64,000 bases of DNA from Arenicellaceae bacterium. Lineage in GTDB: Bacteria > Pseudomonadota > Gammaproteobacteria > Arenicellales > Arenicellaceae. The DNA is taken from contig JAQWNC010000018.1 in the NCBI GenBank assembly GCA_029246505.1, forward strand, positions 1 to 64,000, given 5' to 3'. The number at the start of each line of letters is the position of its first letter. Positions within the stretch are counted from its first letter, which is position 1. A program made the position numbers and the translations under genes. The notes below the pieces were generated by a model. It was given only the letters and a program-made list of their open reading frames with translations. It made no database searches and was not told the origin of the DNA. Positions 56,470 through 64,000 of this stretch are shown in pieces.

Positions 56470-57849
56470 ATGCAGTTAACACAAACCAAAAGTATTAGCA
56501 TTACGATTGCAAGTGCTGTCATATTGGCCGCACTCGCTTTTTCCTGGTTAATCTTTCCTTACTACTTTGATGGCAAGGGAATGTTGTTTGATACTGGCGA
56601 AGAAGTGCGTAGCGAAAGGTACATGCAACAAAACATGATCACCCAGTATCTGAGCCGGTATATATTCTTCCCGGGGGGCATCGAAGTTCAAGGATTATAT
56701 GCGTCGGATGAGTATTTCGAGTTTGCTGACCGTAGCGGAACTATAGAAGCTTATCGGCCTGACCTGTATATTATTTTCTTTATCACAGAAGATGTGCATA
56801 CCGGTTACTTGCCTCGTGGAATGCCCGAAGCACTGCTCGACATTGATGGTAAGAAATACCAAGCAGTCAGCGTCGAAGGTCCTGAATGGGTCGAACATCA
56901 CCGAAGCACCATCATTAAATTCCCAAAATTTACTGATCAAGGCGAGCCGGTCATTAAAGCTGACTCAACCAGCGCAGCACTGGAACTTACGCATTCGTGG
57001 GACCGAGATCGAATTGTAAATAATGAAATAGTACCCGTAATTGCGAGTTATGTATGGGAACTACCATTAAATGTTCCGGAGAGCATGAAATCCAGAGACA
57101 CTTTTACTAGTGCAATGGTCATGTCACTATCCGCCGGGCTTCTATCATCTGTTCTTACGCCATGCTTGATTCAACTTGTATTGCTATTTTTTGCAACCCT
57201 TGGCGGAATGAGCGCCAAAGAAGTCACCAGCTGTGGTGCGATAACTCCTGATGTGCGCAAAAAAGTACTGTTCGCAGCCAGCTGCTTTGTTGCCGGATAC
57301 GTCGCTTTATTTATAGTATTCGGTGCCTTGGTTGGCTACGCAGGTAAAGAAGCACAAATATTCTTTGCGGCATATACTCGACCAGTCGGGATTGGCTCGG
57401 GGGTCATCGTTATCACATTTGGTTTATGGCTAGCCATTCGATCGCGCGCACCGCTGATTTGTAAGCTCCCGGGCGCCAGTATTATTGAAAATGCCGAATC
57501 CAAAGGGGTACTTGGCACAGTAATCACAGCCATCGCATTTAGCCTGGGCTGCATGTCGTGTTTTGGTGGTGCTATAATTGGCACATTGTTTATATACGTA
57601 GGTGCGCTTGGAAGTGTATCTGCAGGTGCCACAGTAATGGGGATTTTCGCTGCAGGAGTAGCAATCCCTTTTCTACTATCGGCTATTTTCTTTACCCGCA
57701 TGCAATCACTATTTGGATTTGTCGCAAAACATACCCGCACCATCGGCACGTTAAGCGCGTTGGTGTTTATTGCTTTTGGCATCCTATTGATTACCGACAA
57801 ATTCCATGTCGTTAGTGACGCTATATACCCATACCTAGGGCTCAGCTAA
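56470..57849 (+). CDS. CcdA/DsbD-type thiol-electron transporter with periplasmic domain
   Basis: The 459 residues have one N-terminal helix (about 9-30), a soluble periplasmic region of about 180 residues (35-215), then six membrane helices of the CcdA/DsbD-beta type. The two redox Cys positions are visible in LSSVLTPCLIQLVLLFFATL near 235 and in LGCMSCFGGAIIG near 360; the latter holds two Cys. It would pass electrons from cytosolic thioredoxin to a periplasmic acceptor. The periplasmic domain is not the usual DsbD-alpha and I do not recognise it. First of a tight three-gene operon. Confidence 0.78.
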   Translation: MQLTQTKSISITIASAVILAALAFSWLIFPYYFDGKGMLFDTGEEVRSERYMQQNMITQYLSRYIFFPGGIEVQGLYASDEYFEFADRSGTIEAYRPDLYIIFFITEDVHTGYLPRGMPEALLDIDGKKYQAVSVEGPEWVEHHRSTIIKFPKFTDQGEPVIKADSTSAALELTHSWDRDRIVNNEIVPVIASYVWELPLNVPESMKSRDTFTSAMVMSLSAGLLSSVLTPCLIQLVLLFFATLGGMSAKEVTSCGAITPDVRKKVLFAASCFVAGYVALFIVFGALVGYAGKEAQIFFAAYTRPVGIGSGVIVITFGLWLAIRSRAPLICKLPGASIIENAESKGVLGTVITAIAFSLGCMSCFGGAIIGTLFIYVGALGSVSAGATVMGIFAAGVAIPFLLSAIFFTRMQSLFGFVAKHTRTIGTLSALVFIAFGILLITDKFHVVSDAIYPYLGLS

Positions 57850-57855
57850 AGCTTA

Positions 57856-59037
57856 ATGCGCATCAGAACATCGCTTAAGGCCATTATCTTGTTGGCCTGC
57901 ACAACTACTATGTCACCGAGCTGGGCATTTTTTGACCTCTTTAGTAGTAATTCAATAGCCGCCGGCAGTCGATACGCCTTCATTCCAAGTAAAACCGAGG
58001 CGCGCATAGTCGTCATTGATACCCAAAGTGACAAGCTAGCTGCTGAACTCGAACTGAATGACATAGCGAACCAATTGGTAATTTCAGATTCGCTTGATAT
58101 GTTGGTAGCAACGCATTCTGACAGCAGTATCCTTAGCCTGTTAAATCTGGAAACGCAGCAATCACTGCCTTCGTTAGATATTGGCATGATCGCAGACACC
58201 GGCTTACTACACCCGCATGATCAAATTATGGCGTTTGGTAATACGCAAGGGCAGGTTTCAGTATGGGATATGCAGGCTCCCAAAAAGATGTTTCAAGTTG
58301 ATGGCCTGAGTAACGCAGTTAATCTGACTTTTAGCGTCGACGGAGCACGTTTGTTTGTCGTAGAGCCAGAGCATCGGAGAATCTCTGTTATTGAGTTAAA
58401 TGCGCGTGCAATAATTGCTGAAATAGGAATCCCAAAACGAGCTCGGAATGATATTAATCAGAGCGAGCTAATAGAAGTAAAATTAGAGATTAGCTCTATA
58501 AGCCGCTCGGCAGATGGCCATACCGGGTTTTTATCAATCACATCCGAGAACACGGTAGTGGTGCTGGATTTACGAAAACTTGAGGTCAAACAAACCATTG
58601 CAGTTGATGCTGAACCCGTGCGCCCTTTCAGCACGGCCGACAACCGGTACGTACTTATTCCACACCGAGCAGCTGAATCTATTTACGTACTGGATGCCCT
58701 TAGCCTAAATATAAGAGGCAATATTAAAACTGGATTACCTGCACGAGAACTAAACACCGGTTGGCTGGATACCGTTGCTTTTGTGATGTCTGCCAATAGT
58801 GAACAGATTGCCGTAGTTGATTTGGAAAAACTTGCTCTGGAACGAACTATCACTTTATCTGGTAACCCTGATAGTGGCATGGTTACTTCAGACTCGAAGC
58901 GGCTTTATACGGCACTTATAGATACTAATAGAGTAGCAAGGATAGATGTCAGGAGCCGTGAAGTACTAGAAATTAGTAGCAATACCAATGGCCTATCAAA
59001 TATTGAGATTGCCGTTTCAAACAATATTTGCCACTAA
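57856..59037 (+). CDS. Periplasmic YVTN/WD40-like beta-propeller protein
   Basis: A 393-residue protein with signal peptide (MRIRTSLKAIILLACTTTMS then PSWA). The mature part is a series of blade-like repeats, each with a V-x-D or L-D pattern (IVVIDTQSDKLAAELEL, SVWDMQAPKKMFQV, ISVIELNARAIIAEIGI, VVVLDLRKLEVKQTI, IAVVDLEKLALERTI, VARIDVRSREVLEI), fitting a seven-bladed YVTN propeller. No catalytic residues or heme motif are seen. Lies six bases after the CcdA-like gene and three bases before the SCO gene. Possibly a docking or copper-binding partner. Confidence 0.75.
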   Translation: MRIRTSLKAIILLACTTTMSPSWAFFDLFSSNSIAAGSRYAFIPSKTEARIVVIDTQSDKLAAELELNDIANQLVISDSLDMLVATHSDSSILSLLNLETQQSLPSLDIGMIADTGLLHPHDQIMAFGNTQGQVSVWDMQAPKKMFQVDGLSNAVNLTFSVDGARLFVVEPEHRRISVIELNARAIIAEIGIPKRARNDINQSELIEVKLEISSISRSADGHTGFLSITSENTVVVLDLRKLEVKQTIAVDAEPVRPFSTADNRYVLIPHRAAESIYVLDALSLNIRGNIKTGLPARELNTGWLDTVAFVMSANSEQIAVVDLEKLALERTITLSGNPDSGMVTSDSKRLYTALIDTNRVARIDVRSREVLEISSNTNGLSNIEIAVSNNICH

Positions 59038-59040
59038 ATC

Positions 59041-59697
59041 ATGGTTAGAGTAGTCACTATACATTTTTCAACCGCAGGTTTACTAGTCTGGCTATCGCTT
59101 ATATCACTAAGCTGCCTAGCGTCAGATCAAACTACTATAGACGGCACGGTTTCGAGCCCGCAAGATATGAACGCACTCGATATTCCTCTAGTGTCTGAAA
59201 CCGGTTCAACTGTATCCATCAATAGTTTTAAGGCACCCATAAGGTTAGTCTTTTTTGGGTTCACATATTGCCCAGATATTTGTCCTTTAACATTGCACAA
59301 AGTCGCCAGTGCACTGCGGTTACTAAACCGGCCTGTTGGGGATGTTGACGTTATATTCATCTCCGTAGACCCCAAACGGGATACACCGGAAATCCTGGCT
59401 CGATATACCGATGCTTTCCACGAACAGATTGCTGGACTTTCAGATAACGTTAATCAACTACAGGTAATTACCCAACATTTTCGCACTACTTTTGGGTACA
59501 ACTTGGCCACCGCTACTGGAGACAAACCGCTACCAATCGATGAGTACAATGCACTACCTGTTGATTCAAGCTATATCCCTTACCACTCATCGCAGATTTA
59601 TGTGTTGAACCTGAACGGCGAGATTGTAGATTTAATAGGTTTAGGAAGTGATGCAGAGTTAATCGCTCAGACAATAGAGAATGCTATCAACCTATAA
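59041..59697 (+). CDS. SCO1/SenC-family copper/thiol protein
   Basis: A 218-residue exported thioredoxin-fold protein. A signal or anchor segment (about 6-26) is followed by FFGFTYCPDICPLTLHKVAS, with the Cys-x3-Cys copper pair near 79-83, then VDPKRDTPE and the third copper ligand His near 181 (YIPYHSSQIYVLN). SCO proteins load or reduce CuA of cytochrome oxidase; no oxidase genes are here. Its position after a CcdA-like electron donor suggests the pair works together. Confidence 0.88.
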   Translation: MVRVVTIHFSTAGLLVWLSLISLSCLASDQTTIDGTVSSPQDMNALDIPLVSETGSTVSINSFKAPIRLVFFGFTYCPDICPLTLHKVASALRLLNRPVGDVDVIFISVDPKRDTPEILARYTDAFHEQIAGLSDNVNQLQVITQHFRTTFGYNLATATGDKPLPIDEYNALPVDSSYIPYHSSQIYVLNLNGEIVDLIGLGSDAELIAQTIENAINL

Positions 59698-59952
59698 AGC
59701 TGGACCCAAGAATCGTTTCGACTCGATTAAGCACTCGCGTGCTGCATTGCTCCAATCAGCCCCGGTTCGATACAACCAATATCACTAACCTTAGCCATGG
59801 CAGTGCCTCACTCCTCCAAAGCCAACTGCTGCTCCCTACCATCTAGCCCAGTAATTAGCACGCCTGATCTAAAAAATTGCGGCGAATAGTTCTTCGTATT
59901 TAAGAGTTACCGCCAATACTATTTATGTTGCCCATGCAACCCGCTGGCACAA
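59698..59952. other. Gap between convergent SCO and ispH genes
   Basis: 255 bp. A 23-codon minus-strand frame at 59727-59798 follows a purine-rich GGAGGAG, but is too short to call. No hairpin terminator is evident. Confidence 0.35.
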
Positions 59953-60879
59953 CTAGCTCGTACGAAGTTCAAGAGGCAAACTAAATGAAACATCCTCGTT
60001 CGGGCCATCAGCTTCGCTAGCAGACTCACCGCCCCAAGTTTCAAGTTGCTCAATTACTCGCCGAACAAGTAACTCAGGAGCTGAAGCCCCTGCGGTTACG
60101 CCTACGGTTGAACAACCTTTGAGCCATGATTGCTGAATCTCTTCAGGGCCATCAATTAAATAGGCAGGAATGCCATGCTGGGCAGCTAGCTCGCGCAAAC
60201 GATTTGAATTAGAGCTAGCTATTGATCCTACAACCAACATCAAGTCGACTGTTAGAGCCAACCGACGCACAGCATCTTGCCGATTCTGCGTCGCATAGCA
60301 AATATCGTCTTTGCGCGGCCCCTGAATACTTGGAAAGCGTTCCCGCAGAGCAGCTATCACTTTTGCCGTATCGTCCACTGATAAAGTTGTCTGCGTCACG
60401 TAGGCTAAGTTATCCGGATTACCAACATTCAAGGAAGCAATATCCTCTGGAGTTTCTACCAGGTACATGCCTTCGTCCGCTTGCCCCATAGTACCTTCAA
60501 CTTCAGGATGGCCAGCGTGCCCGATCAGGACCACATCAACACCCGCTGCGCGATAACGCTTGACCTCAATATGAACTTTAGTTACCAGAGGACATGTTGC
60601 ATCAAATACCTGCAACTCCCTCAAACTCCCCTCTTTTCGTACTGCTCTAGATACGCCATGGGCACTAAAAATAACGGTAGCGTCATCAGGCACCTGTGCT
60701 AATTCATCGACAAAAATAGCACCTTTATTTTTAAGATCGTTAACTACAAATTTATTATGTACAACTTCATGTCGAACATATATTGGTGCGCCATATTGCT
60801 CCAATGTACGTTCGACAATTTCAATTGCACGGTCTACACCGGCACAAAAACCACGCGGATTTGCCAATATTATTTTCAT
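59953..60879 (-). CDS. ispH: 4-hydroxy-3-methylbut-2-enyl diphosphate reductase
   Basis: Last enzyme of the MEP pathway, a [4Fe-4S] reductase giving IPP and DMAPP. The 308 residues contain the three cluster Cys: [13 protein letters not shown] (Cys12), [12 protein letters not shown] (near 95) and [11 protein letters not shown] (near 197), plus [10 protein letters not shown]. Lies 15 bp after lspA in the usual ileS-lspA-ispH order. No fkpB is between, as in many relatives. Complements ispA and dxs at the window start. Confidence 0.97.
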   Translation of the reverse strand: MKIILANPRGFCAGVDRAIEIVERTLEQYGAPIYVRHEVVHNKFVVNDLKNKGAIFVDELAQVPDDATVIFSAHGVSRAVRKEGSLRELQVFDATCPLVTKVHIEVKRYRAAGVDVVLIGHAGHPEVEGTMGQADEGMYLVETPEDIASLNVGNPDNLAYVTQTTLSVDDTAKVIAALRERFPSIQGPRKDDICYATQNRQDAVRRLALTVDLMLVVGSIASSNSNRLRELAAQHGIPAYLIDGPEEIQQSWLKGCSTVGVTAGASAPELLVRRVIEQLETWGGESASEADGPNEDVSFSLPLELRTS

Positions 60880-60894
60880 ACTATTATACGCCTG

Positions 60895-61392
60895 CTACTC
60901 ACTAGGTTCAGTACTGGCTTTTACGCCTGGCAATAACCCAAAAGCATCTATGATAAGAATTGCTGCTCCTATACAAATAGCAATATCCGCAATATTAAAA
61001 TGCGGCCAGTGGTAATCTTGATAGAACCAATGTACAAAATCAATCACCTTTCCGTACATCAATCGATCGATTAAATTTCCAATCGCTCCGCCAAGAACGC
61101 AGGCATAGGCTACACCTAATAACCATTCTTGTTGTTCAAGTTGTTTAATTAAAATCACTAAAAATCCGCTTACAAGCAATGCTATTGCGGCAAAAAATAC
61201 GGTTTGCCAACCGCCCGCATTATTGAGCAACCCGAAGGCTGCGCCGCTATTGTAAACCAATGAAAAATCGAACCAGGAAGTAATCGATATTACTTCCCTG
61301 CTACTTAGCGCTTGTTCAGCCCATACTTTAGAAGACTTATCAGCGGCTACAATTACCCCAGATAGTGCCACATACTTTACCCAATTAGGCAT
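60895..61392 (-). CDS. lspA: Lipoprotein signal peptidase
   Basis: Inner-membrane aspartyl protease cleaving before the lipobox Cys. The start ATG 61392 gives 165 residues beginning MPNWVKYVALSGVIVAADKS; it overlaps the ileS stop by eight bases. A longer frame upstream lies within ileS and is not used. Four membrane helices and the catalytic Asp motifs GGAIGNLIDRL and VIDFVHWFYQDYHWPHFNIAD are present. Confidence 0.96.
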   Translation of the reverse strand: MPNWVKYVALSGVIVAADKSSKVWAEQALSSREVISITSWFDFSLVYNSGAAFGLLNNAGGWQTVFFAAIALLVSGFLVILIKQLEQQEWLLGVAYACVLGGAIGNLIDRLMYGKVIDFVHWFYQDYHWPHFNIADIAICIGAAILIIDAFGLLPGVKASTEPSE

Positions 61393-64000
61393 AACGCCGG
61401 TCCTCACCTTGCCCATCAATATTTTTAACGCAGCGTGCACATAACGTAGGGTGTTGCTCAATGCTGGACACGGAATCACTACGGTGCCAGCAACGCTGAC
61501 ACTTTTCATTCGGCGATACTTCCACCCTGATTTTCAGACCGGATATTTCTGTGTCTCGTGCACTAGCACTGGCCGCACTCAACAATTTAATATCAGCCCC
61601 GGACGTCATGAGCACGAATTTAAGCTCTGCACCTAAATTGGCTAGTAAGGTATGAAGCTTGTCATCGCAATACAACGTCGCATGTGCATCCAAAGCCCCT
61701 CGAATTTCTCCAGCAGCACGCACACGCTCGAGTTCCTTACCCACTTCACTTCGTACACTAAGAATCGACTCCCATATACCATCATTCAGCTCCGCAAGCG
61801 GAGCATCAGGTGTTGGTAGAAACTCGTACCACTCTGCTAAAAACACAGAATCCTCTCTGTCACCCAACATATGACCCCAAATTTCTTCCGCGGTAAAACT
61901 AAGTATTGGAGCAAGCCATCTAACCAAGGCCTCAAGAATATGATGCATGGCAGTTTGAGCCGACAAGCGAGCACGTGAATCCGCCGGTGTGGTATACAAA
62001 CGGTCTTTCAAAACGTCCAGGTAAAAGCCCCCCATATCAACCACACAAAACTGATGCAGAGCTTGGTATATACGGTGAAAGCGGTACTCCTGATATGCTA
62101 ATTGAATTTCGGCTTGTAAGGCGGCAGTTCGCCGTAACGCCCACTGGTCAAGCGAGATCAAGTCTTGATATGGCAACGATTCATCAACACTAAAACCCTC
62201 TAGATTCCCCAGAAAGTATCTCGCAGTATTTCTAATTCTTCGATAGGAATCACCTACCCGCTTAATAACTTCTTCGGAAATAGTCATTTCCGAGCGATAA
62301 TCGGTTGCCGCCACTAGCAGCCGAAGCACATCTGCACCTAGCGTATTAATAATCTCTTGAGGCGCTATGGTATTACCCACAGATTTCGACATTTTTCGGC
62401 CATCTTTATCAACGGTAAAGCCATGCGTTAACACCGCTTTATAAGGCGCCTTTCCCGTCATTGCTACGGCGGTTAATAAACTTGATTGAAACCATCCACG
62501 ATGCTGATCAGACCCTTCAAAATACAAATCAGCCGGACTCTGTAAATCTTCCGTGGTCCGCAATACTGTATCGTGCGTCACCCCAGAATCAAACCATACG
62601 TCCAGCGTATCTGAGACTTTTTCGTATTTATCTGCATCTGCACCGAGCAGCTCGACATTTTTCAAGTCAAACCAGGCTTGGATACCTTGTTGTTCGATTT
62701 TTTGAGCGACCTTCTCAATTAAATCCGGTGTGTCAGGATGCAATTCTCCAGTCTCTTTGGAGGTATAAAGAGCAATAGGTACACCCCAATTACGCTGACG
62801 GGAAACACACCAATCAGGACGATTCTCAACCATCCCCTGTATGCGAGCCTTACCCCATTCGGGCATCCACTCAACATTTTCAATTTCTGCCATGGCGCCA
62901 GCACGTAATCCATTAATCTCCATACCTATAAACCATTGCGCCGTAGCCCTGAAAATAATCGGTGACTTATGTCGCCAACAATGCGGATAACTGTGCAAAT
63001 ACTCCTCGGCCGCGAGCAGCACCTGTCTGTCTCTTAATAACTCAACAACGTTTGAATTCGCCTTGAATACGAACTGGCCAGCAAAATGCTCTGTAGACTT
63101 CAGAAACACACCTTCCGGGCCAACAGGATTAGTTACCGGCAATTCATAACGCTTACCGACCTGAAAATCATCAGCACCATGGGCAGGTGCGGTATGCACT
63201 GCACCTGTACCAGCCTCAGTCGTCACATGGTCGCCCAATATAACTGGCACTAGCCGATCATTGAAAGGGTGCTTTAGCAACAGGCCTTCAAGTTCAGACC
63301 CTGGCAAACGTTTTAATACAGTTGCATCATCGGCAAGCCCATATCGCTCCAATGCGGGTTCGCGTAAAGCATCCGCCAACACTAACAGGCCTTTACTCGT
63401 TTTCACCAAAGCATATTCAAGCTCTGGATTCAGACAAACGGCCTCGTTTGCCGGTAATGTCCAAGGAGTCGTTGTCCAGATCACGAAGGTCGCGTCATCA
63501 CAATCAGATTCTGACAAACCCGTTTTTGCGGCAAATTCCTTTGTATCTGCAGTGAATGCAACATCGATCGCGGGAGATGTTTTATCCTGATGTTCAACTT
63601 CAGCCTCAGCCAAAGCTGAGCGACAATCGGTACACCAATGCACCGGCATCAAACCATGATAAAGATGCCCGCCAGCGGCAATTTTACCGAGTGCACGAAC
63701 AATATTTGCCTCGGTTTCAAAGTTCATTGTCAAATATGGCTTATCCCAATCGCCAAAAATTCCTAGCCGGATAAAATCTGCCTTTTGTCCTTCGACTTGT
63801 TTAGCTGCATAACTCCTGCACAAAGCACGAAATTCGTCTTTACTAACTTTTACACCAGCTTTTCCATGCTTCTTCTCAACTTGATGTTCAATCGGTAATC
63901 CGTGGCAATCCCAAACCGGCACGTATGGCGCATCCATTCCCCCCATAGTTTGCGATTTGACGATGACGTCTTTAATAATCTTGTTAACCGCATGTCCAAT
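61385..64000 (-). CDS. ileS: Isoleucyl-tRNA synthetase (3' part; runs off window)
   Basis: Class I synthetase. The last 871 residues are visible and the frame continues past the window edge; the true start and most of the first 65 or so residues are missing. The visible N-terminus reads IGHAVNKIIKD, the end of the HIGH-motif region. The editing domain, the KMSKS motif (DGRKMSKSVGN, near 62390), the anticodon-binding domain and the C-terminal zinc site (CQRCWHRSDSV, LCARCVKNI) are all present, giving the bacterial type with a normal length of about 935 residues. Confidence 0.97.
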   Translation of the reverse strand: MGHAVNKIIKDVIVKSQTMGGMDAPYVPVWDCHGLPIEHQVEKKHGKAGVKVSKDEFRALCRSYAAKQVEGQKADFIRLGIFGDWDKPYLTMNFETEANIVRALGKIAAGGHLYHGLMPVHWCTDCRSALAEAEVEHQDKTSPAIDVAFTADTKEFAAKTGLSESDCDDATFVIWTTTPWTLPANEAVCLNPELEYALVKTSKGLLVLADALREPALERYGLADDATVLKRLPGSELEGLLLKHPFNDRLVPVILGDHVTTEAGTGAVHTAPAHGADDFQVGKRYELPVTNPVGPEGVFLKSTEHFAGQFVFKANSNVVELLRDRQVLLAAEEYLHSYPHCWRHKSPIIFRATAQWFIGMEINGLRAGAMAEIENVEWMPEWGKARIQGMVENRPDWCVSRQRNWGVPIALYTSKETGELHPDTPDLIEKVAQKIEQQGIQAWFDLKNVELLGADADKYEKVSDTLDVWFDSGVTHDTVLRTTEDLQSPADLYFEGSDQHRGWFQSSLLTAVAMTGKAPYKAVLTHGFTVDKDGRKMSKSVGNTIAPQEIINTLGADVLRLLVAATDYRSEMTISEEVIKRVGDSYRRIRNTARYFLGNLEGFSVDESLPYQDLISLDQWALRRTAALQAEIQLAYQEYRFHRIYQALHQFCVVDMGGFYLDVLKDRLYTTPADSRARLSAQTAMHHILEALVRWLAPILSFTAEEIWGHMLGDREDSVFLAEWYEFLPTPDAPLAELNDGIWESILSVRSEVGKELERVRAAGEIRGALDAHATLYCDDKLHTLLANLGAELKFVLMTSGADIKLLSAASASARDTEISGLKIRVEVSPNEKCQRCWHRSDSVSSIEQHPTLCARCVKNIDGQGEDRRYA

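Noticed and set aside
59727-59798. 23-codon minus-strand frame after GGAGGAG
   Set aside because: Too short, with a poorly placed ribosome site and no neighbours to suggest a role; only mentioned in the gap description.

Overview
This window reads as a chromosomal segment of a gammaproteobacterium, probably aquatic or marine, of moderate to low GC. The evidence is gene order. The blocks ispA-dxs, rpsF-rpsR-rplI-dnaB-radA, sucCD, ftsK-lolA-crcB-serS, rpsP-rimM-trmD-rplS, ffh-ypjD, guaB-guaA-tadA and ileS-lspA-ispH are classic gammaproteobacterial neighbourhoods. I cannot name a genus from sequence alone. Several core genes (dxs, rpsF) use TTG starts.

Layout. 1-10.7 kb: isoprenoid genes ispA and dxs, a frameshifted SIMPL-domain pseudogene, radA, dnaB, the S6-S18-L9 operon with a recognisable promoter and leader, and sucCD. 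10.8-25.2 kb: an eight-gene minus-strand cluster made of a VWA membrane protein, a caspase-like protein lacking its Cys nucleophile, a TPR gluzincin, a MoxR AAA+ ATPase, a DUF58 protein, a BatA-like VWA protein, a giant DUF4175 protein and a DUF4159 protein. 25.2-29.1 kb: an accessory patch with a compositionally different DUF6152 gene, tRNA-Ser(UGA) and a receiver-like/TPR/TonB fusion. 29.0-33 kb: the remains of a polysaccharide locus (SH3-Wza-like export protein, UDP-glucuronate decarboxylase, galE, then an asnB start fused by deletion to a wecA-type end). 33.3-43.3 kb: serS, crcB, lolA, ftsK, an Smr protein, an MCE-type lipoprotein, xerD and the rpsP operon. 43.7-51.9 kb: a DUF5916 outer-membrane protein, ffh, ypjD, an ion-transporter permease, an M14 carboxypeptidase and tadA. 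52.0-53.1 kb: a roughly 1-kb AT-rich insertion at the 3' end of guaA carrying one gene, an McrB-N/HNH restriction endonuclease, between 11-bp direct repeats. 53.1-64 kb: guaA, guaB, a three-gene operon (CcdA-like, beta-propeller, SCO1), ispH, lspA and the 3' part of ileS, which runs off the window.

How the parts fit. Most genes are housekeeping. The best candidates for under-described biology are: (i) the 14-kb MoxR/VWA/pseudo-caspase/gluzincin cluster, which looks like an envelope-located chaperone-metalloprotease assembly; (ii) the integrase-less guaA cargo unit with putative arm-type sites; (iii) the CcdA/propeller/SCO operon, probably for periplasmic thiol or copper-centre maturation; and (iv) ribosomal protein bS6 with a 15-unit acidic-then-basic pentapeptide tail encoded by near-identical 15-bp repeats. 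Functions are assigned from motifs and neighbourhood only; no searches were run.
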